Below are positions 1 to 7,691 of a stretch of DNA of 27,326 bases, one piece after another. Both the position numbers and the translations under genes were made by a program. Every line of letters starts with the position of its first letter. Position 1 is the first letter of the stretch. The notes below the pieces were generated by a model. That model had not been told where the DNA came from, did no database searches, and worked only from the letters and a program-made list of their open reading frames with translations. Origin of the DNA: a virus. The stretch is taken from the IMG/VR virus record IMGVR_UViG_3300025137_000227, positions 1 through 27,326 of that record. The stretch is one strand, 5' to 3'.

Positions 1-966
1 TCTGATTTATATGGCATTGGATACCAAAGACATGAACAAGCAGTAAATATTTCAAAGGGATTAATTGAAGATGAATCTCAATTAGTTTGCATTTATGGAG
101 CAGACAAAGAAGACGATCCATTTGATGAACGTACTTGGAAAAAAGCAAATCCAAACTATAACATATCAATCGGTAAACGTGCATACGAAAAAGAAGCAAA
201 TAAAGCATTGGTAAGTGCAGCAAGTTTAAACTCATTCAAAAGATATTATCTAAATGTTTGGACACAATCAAAGGATGGATGGATTAATGATGAGGTATGG
301 ACCAAATCACATTGGGATTATGATGATAATATGTTGCGTAATTATCCATGTTTTGGTGGGCTTGATTTGTCATCACGAAGCGACATAACTGCATTTTCTT
401 TAGTTTGGAAAATAGATGAAAAGTATTATTCTAAAAATTGGTTTTGGTTACCTGAAGATAAAGGCACACAATCAGCGGATAAAAAAAATATTCAATATCG
501 TGAATGGGTTCGTGATGAATATATTGAAGAAACAAGTGGGAATGTAATTGACTATGATTTTATTATTTACAAACTTGGTCAGTTAAATAAGTTATATGAT
601 ATTCAATCAATTGCTTATGACAACTGGAATTCACACCACATTGCTCCAAAGTTGTATGAAGAAGGATTTGAGCTAATTGAATTTAGACAAGGATTTAAAT
701 CTATGAATGCACCAACTAAAGAACTTCAGGCAATGGTTGAAAGTAAAAAGTTTAATCATGGCAATAATCCAGTATTGCGTTGGATGGTTGGCAATGCATC
801 GGTTAAGTCTGATCCAGCTGGGAACATAAAACTTGAAAAGGACACACGTTCACCAAACAAAAAAATAGATGGGTTGATTTCAAACATCATGGCATTTGGT
901 TTATGGCTAGAAAAACCTGAAAAATTTAACAGTTATTTAGAACAAGGCGATCTATATATAATATGA
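1..966 (+). CDS. terL: terminase large subunit, C-terminal part (5' end outside window)
   Basis: Frame 1 is open from the first base, so the gene starts upstream and about 321 codons are visible. Large terminases package concatemeric DNA into proheads with an N-terminal ATPase and a C-terminal RNase H-like nuclease. The nuclease part is visible here: GGLDLSSRSDITAF carries the first metal-binding Asp, IAYDNWNSHH the second acidic position, and KIDGLISNIMAFG the last Asp. The Walker motifs must lie before base 1. The position ahead of portal, protease and capsid genes is the usual HK97-type order. The stop overlaps the next start as ATGA, suggesting translational coupling. Family assignment is firm; the packaging type (cos or pac) cannot be told from this fragment. 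Confidence 0.93.
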   Translation, partial: SDLYGIGYQRHEQAVNISKGLIEDESQLVCIYGADKEDDPFDERTWKKANPNYNISIGKRAYEKEANKALVSAASLNSFKRYYLNVWTQSKDGWINDEVWTKSHWDYDDNMLRNYPCFGGLDLSSRSDITAFSLVWKIDEKYYSKNWFWLPEDKGTQSADKKNIQYREWVRDEYIEETSGNVIDYDFIIYKLGQLNKLYDIQSIAYDNWNSHHIAPKLYEEGFELIEFRQGFKSMNAPTKELQAMVESKKFNHGNNPVLRWMVGNASVKSDPAGNIKLEKDTRSPNKKIDGLISNIMAFGLWLEKPEKFNSYLEQGDLYII

Positions 967-1406
967 AAGTACCTAAAAAAATATTTGACGTATTAAACAA
1001 TCGAAGAAATTTTGATTTTTTATTTTTTGAAATGTTAAAATTTCATAGCAGCGAAGATGCCTATGATGCTGCGGTGGATTATGTAAGAGAATATGCACCA
1101 AATTTTAAGCACTACAAAGACTATGATTCGTATAGAGTTATGTTAGCAAAAAAAAATAATATAGAAATTGAGATTCCAAAAGAAATAATCAAAGCAGTTA
1201 CATATGGAATTGATGATTTATTTCATAAGCATTTAAAGGTAGTAAAAATTAGAGAAGAGGCATATAATCTTACAGTAAAAGAAATTAATAAATATTTACC
1301 TTTTTACAAACCCTATTCAAATTATATATCGTTTAAAAATATGCAATCTTTTAATTATAAAAAACAAAATGAAATCAGGAAAAACCGCAAGAAGAAAGGG
1401 GCATGA
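963..1406 (+). CDS. small basic protein with two tandem AYxxxV...YxPxxKxYxxY repeats
   Basis: 147 residues, starting in the terminase stop (ATGA). The protein shows an internal duplication of about 35 residues. The first copy (about residues 31-65) runs EDAYDAAVDYVREYAPNF then HYKDYDSYRVMLAKK. The second (about 98-135) runs EEAYNLTVKEINKYLPFY then PYSNYISFKNM. Shared positions are A-Y, V, Y-x-P, Y-x-x-Y-x-S and a basic tail. I recall similar AYE/YxSYxSF units in other Bacteroidota phage proteins but cannot name a characterised family. The C-terminus is very basic and overlaps the next gene by 38 bases. Position beside terminase suggests a role in packaging or DNA handling, which is inference only. 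Confidence 0.75.
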   Translation: MKVPKKIFDVLNNRRNFDFLFFEMLKFHSSEDAYDAAVDYVREYAPNFKHYKDYDSYRVMLAKKNNIEIEIPKEIIKAVTYGIDDLFHKHLKVVKIREEAYNLTVKEINKYLPFYKPYSNYISFKNMQSFNYKKQNEIRKNRKKKGA

Positions 1407-1698
1407 TTACGAAAGAAAAATTCGAAAAGAGTTTATTGAACTAGGTTACATTGATTGTAACACTTCAAGATATGAAAGCCTAAAACTTGATGCTCAAAAA
1501 GTTGATCTCACAAACACTGGTATATTTTACGTGCAATGTAAAGCGGTCGAACGTGGCATTAATTATCATAAATTATTAGAATCAATGCCTAAAAGCAAAA
1601 AAATAAATTCAGTATTTCATAAAAAAGATAGAAAAGAAATAGTCAGTATTTATAAGGAAGATTTTTATAAAATAATAAAATTAATTAATGAAAGTTAA
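1369..1698 (+). CDS. PD-(D/E)XK nuclease, Holliday-junction-resolvase-like
   Basis: 109 residues. The layout fits small archaeal Hjc-like or phage resolvase-like nucleases: an N-terminal KGHDYERKIRKEFIELGY helix with the first acidic residue (Glu15), then S-R-Y-E-S, then DAQKVDLTNTGIFYVQCK. In that last segment KVD gives the metal-binding Asp and Q-C-K is a variant of the usual E-x-K strand. A short basic C-terminus follows. Its location between terminase and portal suggests resolution of branched DNA before packaging. The start overlaps the preceding gene by 38 bases in another frame. The Gln in place of Glu in the E-x-K strand also occurs in some members, so activity is plausible but not shown. 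Confidence 0.72.
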   Translation: MKSGKTARRKGHDYERKIRKEFIELGYIDCNTSRYESLKLDAQKVDLTNTGIFYVQCKAVERGINYHKLLESMPKSKKINSVFHKKDRKEIVSIYKEDFYKIIKLINES

Positions 1699-1819
1699 AA
1701 TTGGTATGTATAGCCACTATGTAGGTCTTGGAATCTCATACTCCAAGTTTTCAAAATTTGGTACTCGAATGTTTACAATTGACATTTTTAAAATTTTTAT
1801 TTCTTTTAAGTTCGAATAA
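1688..1819 (+). CDS. possible 43-residue small protein
   Basis: An ATG inside the end of the nuclease gene opens a 43-codon frame ending in TAA at 1817-1819. It begins MKVKIGMYSHYVGLGIS and ends in an aromatic, alternating segment (DIFKIFISFKFE) that would favour beta strands. The 11-base overlap with the preceding gene resembles the coupled starts used throughout this region, and it would otherwise leave a 174-bp gap in a dense late operon. No family is recognised and the frame is short enough to have arisen by chance. Confidence 0.42.
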   Translation: MKVKIGMYSHYVGLGISYSKFSKFGTRMFTIDIFKIFISFKFE

Positions 1820-1872
1820 TTAAGTAAAAATAATTACGTATTTAAAAGATTTGATTATAAAAATTTGCTCGA

Positions 1873-3090
1873 GTGAATTTATTTGGTTTTGAAATTAAAC
1901 GAATTAATCCAGTCTTATCTGCAAAAAAAGGTTTCTTAAATGCAAACTTTGGTGGAATGGTTGGAAGAACTCCAGTCACTGAAGAATCCGCAATGGGTTT
2001 ATCAGCATATTGGGCTGGTGTAAGAAGAATTACCGAATCAGTGGCTATGTTGCCTGTTGAAGTTTTTCGTAAACAAAACGGAAGGCGTGAAATTATTGCA
2101 CATCCAACTGAATACCTTTTAAATGCTGAAGCAAACTATGAATCTATTTCATTTGATTTTACTCAAATATTAATCACATCAGCAATCAATCATGGAAATG
2201 GTTTGGCCATTATTGAACGTGATCAGTTCGGAACACCAACATCATTGGTTAATGTGACACGTGAACAATGTGAACCAGTTAAATATGATGATGAGATTTA
2301 TTGGAAAGTTCAAGTCAAAGAAGCATACAACGAAAGTGAATCATTGATGGTCAAAGATGCTGACATGATTAATCTTCGTGGCTTTGGAACTGATCCAGTT
2401 GTTGGACTTTCGGCAATACAAGCCCACAAGCAAAATCTTGGTTTATCAATTGCAGCACAAGATTATGGTTCTGATTTTTTTAACAAATCAGCAAGGATTG
2501 ACGGCTTCATCGAATTTGCTGGTGTATTAAAACCAGAAACAAAAGATGCAATTAGTCAACAATGGGCTGCAAACTATGGACCAAATGGGACACGTGGAAC
2601 TGCTATACTTGATGCTGGTTCAAAATATCATCGTATTGGACTTCCACCAGCAGATGCTGAATGGATTTCAACTCGTAAATTCCAAAAGAACGAGATTGCA
2701 ACAATCTTGGGAATACCATCACATATGATTAATGAGATGGAGAATTCAACGTTTTCAAACATTGAACACCAATCAATTGAATTTGTGACTTACTCAATAG
2801 GTACGTGGATTGAAAAGATTGAGCAAGAATATAGACGAAAATTATTAAAAGATACAGAAAAACTTGACCATTATTTTAAGCATAACGTTGATCGTTTACT
2901 TCGAACTGATGTCAAGACAAAAGGGGAATATTATCGATTGATGACTGACATAGGAGCTTATTGCATAAATGATGTACTTGAATTAGAGGATAGGAATCCA
3001 ATTGATGGTGGTGATGAAAGATATGTTCAAATTAATAGAATACCAATTGAAGACATAAAAGAATATTATAAAAAAGAAAACAATGAATAA
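1873..3090 (+). CDS. HK97-family portal protein
   Basis: 405 residues with a GTG start; no ATG is available ahead of the conserved N-terminus. The portal forms the dodecameric ring at one capsid vertex through which DNA enters and leaves. Family features visible are AYWAGVRRITESVAMLPVEV near residue 46 (the usual start of the portal core), NHGNGLAIIERD near 108, and a C-terminal part with FQKNEIATILGIPSHMI followed by STFSNIEHQSIEFV, typical of HK97 portal proteins. Length matches the family. It overlaps the protease gene by 8 bases, so the two are probably translated in a coupled way. Confidence 0.93.
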   Translation: MNLFGFEIKRINPVLSAKKGFLNANFGGMVGRTPVTEESAMGLSAYWAGVRRITESVAMLPVEVFRKQNGRREIIAHPTEYLLNAEANYESISFDFTQILITSAINHGNGLAIIERDQFGTPTSLVNVTREQCEPVKYDDEIYWKVQVKEAYNESESLMVKDADMINLRGFGTDPVVGLSAIQAHKQNLGLSIAAQDYGSDFFNKSARIDGFIEFAGVLKPETKDAISQQWAANYGPNGTRGTAILDAGSKYHRIGLPPADAEWISTRKFQKNEIATILGIPSHMINEMENSTFSNIEHQSIEFVTYSIGTWIEKIEQEYRRKLLKDTEKLDHYFKHNVDRLLRTDVKTKGEYYRLMTDIGAYCINDVLELEDRNPIDGGDERYVQINRIPIEDIKEYYKKENNE

Positions 3091-3679
3091 AATAGAAAGA
3101 CTTGCAGAGGTTCGAAATATAAATGAAGTCGAACGAACTGCACAATTTATAATTTCAACCGAATCCATTGATAGACATGGTACATCTTTTAAACTTGATG
3201 GTTGGGATTTATCAACTTATGACAGAAATCCAATCGTTGGTTATAATCACGTTGTAAGTGGTGACAATCCTGATACAATCATTGGAACTTCACGAGTGTT
3301 TAGAGATGGTGAAGCGTTAGTTGGTGAAGTAACATTTGAACGTGAAGGAAACAATCCTTTAGCTGACAAAGTGTTTAACAAAATGCAAGATGGTATTTTA
3401 AAAATGGCTAGTGTTGGAGCAATACCGCATGAATATCGTTACGGCAAAGAAGATGATGAGGATAAAAATACAATATATTTTACTCGTCAAGAATTGATTG
3501 AATGGTCAATTGTAAGTGCTGGGTCGAATCGTGATGCATTTAAACGAAGTGCTGACCAAGTTGATGAACTTAAAAAAACACTTGAGGTTGAAGAAGAAGA
3601 AATTGTTGAAATGGGACTTGAAACAAAATCATCTTTACGAGAATACAACAAAGTAAAAATAGTTACAAAGTACCTGTAA
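3083..3679 (+). CDS. HK97-family prohead protease (S78)
   Basis: 198 residues. Serine protease that removes the scaffolding delta domain of the capsid protein inside the prohead and then digests itself. Candidate catalytic residues fit the HK97 gp4 arrangement: His56 in VGYNH, Ser110 in LKMASVGAIP, and an acidic residue in ELIEWSIVSAGSNRDA (Glu138 or Glu140). The tail after about residue 155 is charged and probably an assembly peptide. It lies directly before the capsid gene, as in HK97. Confidence 0.92.
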   Translation: MNKIERLAEVRNINEVERTAQFIISTESIDRHGTSFKLDGWDLSTYDRNPIVGYNHVVSGDNPDTIIGTSRVFRDGEALVGEVTFEREGNNPLADKVFNKMQDGILKMASVGAIPHEYRYGKEDDEDKNTIYFTRQELIEWSIVSAGSNRDAFKRSADQVDELKKTLEVEEEEIVEMGLETKSSLREYNKVKIVTKYL

Positions 3680-3682
3680 TCA

Positions 3683-3710
3683 AATAAATAATTTTTGTGT
3701 TTAAAATTTA
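3683..3710 (+). promoter_or_regulatory. AT-rich leader shared with the major tail gene
   Basis: The leader just before the capsid start contains AATAAATAAT, then TTTTTG, then TAAAATTTA. Almost the same order recurs at 6559-6584 before the major tail gene. It resembles a Bacteroidota -7 box (TAnnTTTG) but with one extra base and without a clear -33 TTG, so it may be a late promoter, a translation enhancer, or both. Confidence 0.4.
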
Positions 3711-3714
3711 GAAA

Positions 3715-4920
3715 ATGAGAAATAGTAAAATAATTAGAGAAGAAATAGGCGAGGTAAAAGTTGCCCTTGATGCTCTTGAAAATTTAGTTTCTGACGAAAA
3801 TAGAGATTTTTCTGAAGAAGAAAAAGTGTCATTTGACACAAACATGGAGAGATTAACTGAATTAGTTGATGAGCTTCCAAAAGTAGAAAAAGAAGAAGAA
3901 ATAAGAATGAAAGCAGCAAATTTAGGTGGTAGCCCAGTAGTGGCAGAAACCAAAGAAGAAAAAGAAATAGTAAGAGATTTTTCTTTCGGTAAAGCGGTAC
4001 GTGCAGCATTTGGTGGAAAACTTGATGGTGTTGAATTAGAAATGGCTCAAGAAGGTCAAAAGGAAATGACTGCAATTGGTCGAAGTGCAAATGGTGTTGT
4101 TATACCATCAATGATTTTGAATCGTGCGGTTGTTACTGAAAACGGAACTTCAGGAATCGAAACTCAAAGTTTTGTTGATGCAGTTTATGCAAATACAATT
4201 CTTGATGATCTTGGTGTTACTCGTGTAACTTCAACAACTGACCAACGTATTCCAATCTTGGGTGCAGTTACAACTCAATGGGAAGGTGAAACGGATGCAG
4301 CTGCTGATGGTGGTTCTGCAATGAGCAAAAAAGACCTTGCTCCAAAAAGACTTGCAAGTTTTGTCGATTTTAGTAAACAAGCCGCATTGCAGCATAATGA
4401 ATCACTTGAAGGTGCATTGAGAAACTCAATTGCTCAAGCGGTTGGAGCTAAAGTTGAATTTGCATTGTTTACAGATGATTCTGCAAATGGTTCATACAAC
4501 TTTTTAGGACAAGGTAAAACGGCATTAACAAATGCAAACATCACAAACTTGATGATGGCATTAGTTGAGCAAGTTCAATCTAATAACCACAACAGAGGTA
4601 ATTTAGGATTTGCAGTTTCAAATGATTTATTTAGTGAAGTTTATACGGCTGCACAAGTTAGTGGTGTTAATCCATTAATCATCAATGAAGCAATCATGGG
4701 AGTTCAAGCGAAGTTTTCAAACCAAATTGCTGACATAACTAATCCAGCGGTTTATTATGGTGACTTCTCAAAAGTTCAAATTGCACAATTTGGTGGAGTT
4801 GAAATCTTGGTTGATCCTTACACACAAGCGGTAAGCGGAACAAATAGATTAATCTTGAATTCATACTGGGATGCTGCACTTGTTCAAGATGCTGCAATTA
4901 GTGTTGGAACATTCGGATAA
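3715..4920 (+). CDS. HK97-type major capsid protein with delta-domain scaffold
   Basis: 401 residues. Forms the icosahedral shell. Residues about 1-75 are a highly charged helical coiled-coil (EEIGEVKVALDALENLV and onwards), matching the HK97 delta domain that acts as built-in scaffold and is cut off by the adjacent protease. The fold proper follows, with features such as VIPSMILNRAVV, RIPILGAVTTQWEGE and the C-terminal GGVEILVDPYTQAVSGTNRL segment typical of the P-domain end. The gene has its own leader and is followed by a strong terminator, consistent with very high expression in the late phase. Confidence 0.94.
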   Translation: MRNSKIIREEIGEVKVALDALENLVSDENRDFSEEEKVSFDTNMERLTELVDELPKVEKEEEIRMKAANLGGSPVVAETKEEKEIVRDFSFGKAVRAAFGGKLDGVELEMAQEGQKEMTAIGRSANGVVIPSMILNRAVVTENGTSGIETQSFVDAVYANTILDDLGVTRVTSTTDQRIPILGAVTTQWEGETDAAADGGSAMSKKDLAPKRLASFVDFSKQAALQHNESLEGALRNSIAQAVGAKVEFALFTDDSANGSYNFLGQGKTALTNANITNLMMALVEQVQSNNHNRGNLGFAVSNDLFSEVYTAAQVSGVNPLIINEAIMGVQAKFSNQIADITNPAVYYGDFSKVQIAQFGGVEILVDPYTQAVSGTNRLILNSYWDAALVQDAAISVGTFG

Positions 4921-4945
4921 TTCATTTATAGTAATTAGTTAATAT

Positions 4946-4980
4946 AAAGAGGGTGGGTTTTGCCCATCCTCTTTTTTTTT
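4946..4980 (+). terminator. intrinsic terminator after the capsid gene
   Basis: AGAGGGTGGG (4948-4957) pairs with CCCATCCTCT (4963-4972) with one G-U pair and a 5-nt loop, followed by a run of T to 4980. A classic rho-independent terminator. Readthrough is needed for the tail genes unless another promoter lies downstream. Confidence 0.9.
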
Positions 4981-4987
4981 AAAACCA

Positions 4988-5542
4988 ATGATAAGAAACA
5001 AAAAAATAACAAGCTATACACCATCAGTCAATTGGGGTTTGACTTTGGTTGAAGCAAAAAGACATTTAAACATTTTAGATTTATCTTTTGATGACATCAT
5101 AAATGATTACATAGCATCAGCACACTTAATGTTATGGAACGAAGCTGGTTTACTTATCAAAGGCGGTGTGACTGGGTACATGACAGAATGGGATGACTTT
5201 AGAATTGATGTTAATCCAATAGATGCATTTACAATTTATTATTATAATTCTGACAATGCACGTACTGCATTAGATTCAACAAAATACTTTTGGACAAATG
5301 GACTTTATTCTTATGTAGAAATGAAGGACAATTTGCCAAACTTATATAATCGTGATTTTCCAATTGAGATTGAGATTACAACTTTGGCAAATACTGATGA
5401 CATGGTAAAACAAGCATTGCGAATGATAGTTTCGGATATGTTTGAAAATAGACAAAGCACAATAGTTGGAAGCAATATGCACAACTTGTCACGTGGGACA
5501 AAGTTCCAAATGTCAATGGTAAGCCAACGGACTGAAATATGA
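4988..5542 (+). CDS. head-tail connector (gp6-like adaptor)
   Basis: 184 residues. The N-terminal part LTLVEAKRHLNI followed by DDIINDYIASAHLMLWNEAG is the usual signature of gp6-like connectors, which form the ring docking under the portal. The C-terminal part ends in a helix (VKQALRMIVSDMFENRQS), again normal for the family. It directly follows the capsid terminator and overlaps the next gene by ATGA. Confidence 0.85.
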   Translation: MIRNKKITSYTPSVNWGLTLVEAKRHLNILDLSFDDIINDYIASAHLMLWNEAGLLIKGGVTGYMTEWDDFRIDVNPIDAFTIYYYNSDNARTALDSTKYFWTNGLYSYVEMKDNLPNLYNRDFPIEIEITTLANTDDMVKQALRMIVSDMFENRQSTIVGSNMHNLSRGTKFQMSMVSQRTEI

Positions 5543-5850
5543 ACATTGGTCGTTTAGATAGAAAGATTGTGATTGAATCACAAACGTTTTCAACCAACTC
5601 AATTGGTGAATATACTGCAAGTTGGTCAACGTATCACACAACGTTTGCAAATGTGCAACGTGGTTTAGGTAATGAAAAAGTCGAAGCAGATCAAGTGACA
5701 TCTTCAAGCAAGGTTAAATTTAAAATTAGGTTTTTTAATGGAATTGATGAATCGATGCGTATTTCATACAATTCAAAATACTATGACATTCTTGACATCC
5801 AAGAACTTGGTCGTGAAGGTTTAATGATTAGTGCAAACAAAAAACTATGA
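5539..5850 (+). CDS. head-closure / head-tail joining protein
   Basis: 103 residues. IGRLDRKIVIESQ at the N-terminus, a W-x-T-Y-x-T-x-FANV segment, and a C-terminal Y-N-S-K-Y-Y-D-I-L-D-I-Q-E strand match the Phage_H_T_join family (SPP1 gp16-like stoppers). Such proteins form the closure ring below the adaptor and hold the packaged DNA. It sits between the gp6-like and gp10-like genes, with 4-base overlaps on both sides. Confidence 0.85.
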   Translation: MNIGRLDRKIVIESQTFSTNSIGEYTASWSTYHTTFANVQRGLGNEKVEADQVTSSSKVKFKIRFFNGIDESMRISYNSKYYDILDIQELGREGLMISANKKL

Positions 5851-6314
5851 TAAACTATAAAATTGAGGGTTTTAAAGGAGTTGCACTTGAAATTCAATCT
5901 TTGGATGACAAGATGAAAAGGAGTGAAATTCTTAAAATATTAAGAAGGCAAATGCAGCCAGTGGTTGATAAGATGAAACAAAATGCACCAAATCAAAGAA
6001 CCAAAACAATTAATGTCAGGGGTACTGATTACGCACCACAAGAATTAAAAAATGCAATTTCAGTAAAAACATCACCACAAAAAAAATATCCAAATGTTTT
6101 GGTTGGTCCAACTTATGGAAAAGGTAAACGAAAGTTTGATGGTTTTTATGCGTGGTGGATTGAATATGGAGTTGGAACGCATTCAGCAAATCCAACTGGA
6201 AAAAAGAATTTTATTCAGAAAACTTATTCTGAAACGAGTGATAAGATATACACTCAAGCAAGTGATAAACTTAAAAAGTATATAAAAAGAAAAGCAAAAA
6301 AATTAAATTTATAA
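5847..6314 (+). CDS. HK97 gp10-like tail-joining protein
   Basis: 155 residues. Early helices with RRQMQPVVDKMKQNAP, then RKFDGFYAWWIEYGVGTH followed by GKKNFIQKTY form the recognisable core of the HK97 gp10 family, where the F-Y-x-x-W-x-E-x-G stretch is the best conserved part. The C-terminus is lysine-rich. Family members act at the head-tail junction. ATGA overlap with the previous gene. Assignment is by motif and position. Confidence 0.82.
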   Translation: MINYKIEGFKGVALEIQSLDDKMKRSEILKILRRQMQPVVDKMKQNAPNQRTKTINVRGTDYAPQELKNAISVKTSPQKKYPNVLVGPTYGKGKRKFDGFYAWWIEYGVGTHSANPTGKKNFIQKTYSETSDKIYTQASDKLKKYIKRKAKKLNL

Positions 6315-6318
6315 AATT

Positions 6319-6555
6319 ATGAGAATAGAATTAACAATGGATTATGCAATCCATACAAGAACATTACCTGAAGGATCACAATTGCGTGTTGCAAATAAAT
6401 TAGGCAAAGAATTAATAAAATTAAAAGTAGCAAAGGCACTTGATGGTTTTACTCAAGAAGAAAAAATTGAACACGTTGTTGAGGTTGCAATTGCAAATGA
6501 TGAAAAGCCAATTGCAAAAAAACCAAAAGTAAAAAAAATTACAACAAATAAATAA
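6319..6555 (+). CDS. small protein in the slot normally used by the tail terminator
   Basis: 78 residues, no recognised domain. The N-terminus is beta-like (MRIELTMDYAIHTRTLPEGS), the middle a helix with LGKELIKLKVAKAL, and the last 20 residues are a lysine-rich tail (KPKVKKI). It could be a small structural or chaperone protein. In most siphoviruses of this type the tail terminator gene lies here; in this genome a better candidate lies at 13076-13471. Confidence 0.75.
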   Translation: MRIELTMDYAIHTRTLPEGSQLRVANKLGKELIKLKVAKALDGFTQEEKIEHVVEVAIANDEKPIAKKPKVKKITTNK

Positions 6556-6558
6556 TAC

Positions 6559-6584
6559 AATAAATAATATTTGACTAAAATTTA
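6559..6584 (+). promoter_or_regulatory. leader element of the major tail gene, similar to the capsid leader
   Basis: AATAAATAAT, then ATTTG, then TAAAATTTA precede the major tail start by about 14 bases. The same three blocks occur before the capsid gene at 3683-3710. Immediately upstream (6545-6558) lies a near copy of the first block. Function is inferred only. Confidence 0.4.
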
Positions 6585-6597
6585 AAAGAATAAAAAA

Positions 6598-7005
6598 ATG
6601 CCTTCGACTGGAATATTAAATGGAACTATAGCAAAAATACAAGTTGCTGGAACAACAATAGCACACTTAACATCAAACTCATTAACGTTTGATATGTCTA
6701 CAAGGGACGCAAGTACAAAAGACTCAAACGGCTGGAAGTCATCTCTCGAGGGACAGAAAAGCTTTAGCGGTTCAGCTGAAGGATTTTTTGCTGAAGATGC
6801 AACTTATGGATATGAGGATTTGTACACTGTGTTTACTGGAAGAACTTTGGTGACTGTAACTTGGACAACTGATGTGACTGGTGACAAAGAATATAGTGGT
6901 TCGTGTTATATCACTTCACTTGAAAGAACTGACGGTCTTGAGGAATCAAGCACTTTTTCTGTATCTTTTGAAGGAACTGGTGCAATAACACAAGCAACTG
7001 TTTAA
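6598..7005 (+). CDS. major tail (tube) protein
   Basis: 135 residues. Beta-rich throughout, with TSNSLTFDMSTRDASTKDSN and GWKSSLEGQKSFSGSAEGFF, the pattern seen in TP901-1-type major tail proteins, and a C-terminal SFSVSFEGTG strand. Hexamers of this protein stack around the tape measure to make the tail tube. Its position ahead of the chaperones and tape measure and the terminator directly after it support the call. Expected to be the second most abundant virion protein. Confidence 0.9.
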   Translation: MPSTGILNGTIAKIQVAGTTIAHLTSNSLTFDMSTRDASTKDSNGWKSSLEGQKSFSGSAEGFFAEDATYGYEDLYTVFTGRTLVTVTWTTDVTGDKEYSGSCYITSLERTDGLEESSTFSVSFEGTGAITQATV

Positions 7006-7025
7006 AAATAAATTAAATTAAATTT

Positions 7026-7056
7026 AAGGGGTGGGGGTATCCCCACCTTTTTTTTT
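7026..7056 (+). terminator. intrinsic terminator after the major tail gene
   Basis: GGTGGGG (7030-7036) pairs with CCCCACC (7041-7047) around a 4-nt loop, followed by nine T. The flanking A and T runs extend the stem by weak pairs. Confidence 0.9.
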
Positions 7057-7067
7057 ATAAAAAATAT

Positions 7068-7355
7068 ATGATTAAAATCAAAAACAAAGAGTACAAATTC
7101 AAATTCGGTTTCAAAGCACTACTAATGTACGAAAAAGAAACAGGATCATCAATTTCAGAAATGGGAGAAAGTGTGTCAATGAATATGATTGTTGAAATTG
7201 CTTATGCTGGAATGAAAGCATCAGGGGAAAAAGTTACAAAGGATTTTATTATTGATGCAATCGATGAGGACATGGGTTTAATTAGTGTATTTACTGAAAC
7301 AATGCAAAGTGATTTGAGTGCATTAAATAATTTAAATGCGGAAGCAAAAAAGTAA
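7068..7355 (+). CDS. tail assembly chaperone (gpG-like)
   Basis: 95 residues. Short helical protein beginning IKIKNKEYKFKFGFKALLMYEKETG, the usual start of gpG-like chaperones that coat the tape measure during tail assembly. The last sense codons are GCA AAA AAG before TAA, forming the slippery heptamer A-AAA-AAG in the correct reading phase for a -1 shift into the next frame (see 7346-7417). Most ribosomes would make this short form; a minority would make a 207-residue fusion with the downstream frame. Confidence 0.85.
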   Translation: MIKIKNKEYKFKFGFKALLMYEKETGSSISEMGESVSMNMIVEIAYAGMKASGEKVTKDFIIDAIDEDMGLISVFTETMQSDLSALNNLNAEAKK

Positions 7356-7417
7356 AATTGCCATTGATTAATTTCATAAGGGGTTTTGTATTCGGTGCGT
7401 TGAAACAAAATCCTTTA
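7346..7417 (+). promoter_or_regulatory. programmed -1 frameshift site with downstream hairpin
   Basis: A-AAA-AAG at 7346-7352 is in zero-frame phase for tandem slippage. The -1 frame from 7352 is open into the downstream gene. A 13-bp stem pairs TAAGGGGTTTTGT (7377-7389) with 7405-7417, including two G-U pairs, around a 15-nt loop. The gap from heptamer to stem is 24 nt, longer than usual, so the stimulatory role of the stem is less certain than the slippery site. Confidence 0.75.
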
Positions 7418-7690
7418 AGTTTAAATAATTATACAATGGTGGATTTGTGGGATGCGTACGTTGGAAATCGTTTGAATGAAAATATAAATTCAAGATCGTT
7501 GTGGGAAACCGCTCGAATGATTTCATATGTAACGTTAAAATCACAAGGACAAAAAACAATGAAACGACCACAAGACTTAATGAAATTTGAGTGGGAAGAA
7601 GTAACTGGTAAAAAAGGAACTAAATCAAATCCATATACTAAATCAGAAATTGAACAATTAAAAAAATTAAAACCAAATTGGTTCAATTAA
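7358..7690 (+). CDS. tail assembly chaperone second frame (gpT-like), expressed as a frameshift fusion
   Basis: As a separate gene this frame would need a TTG start right after the preceding stop, with no ribosome binding site, so it is more likely read only as the extension of the gpG-like protein after a -1 shift (112 residues from base 7352). The frame begins with hydrophobic RGFVFGALKQNPLSL and contains YTMVDLWDAYVGN and WETARMISYVTL, then a basic C-terminus. A helical T domain of this sort binds the tape measure and recruits tube subunits in lambda and HK97. It ends two bases before the tape measure start. Confidence 0.78.
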   Translation: MPLINFIRGFVFGALKQNPLSLNNYTMVDLWDAYVGNRLNENINSRSLWETARMISYVTLKSQGQKTMKRPQDLMKFEWEEVTGKKGTKSNPYTKSEIEQLKKLKPNWFN

Positions 7691-7691
7691 A

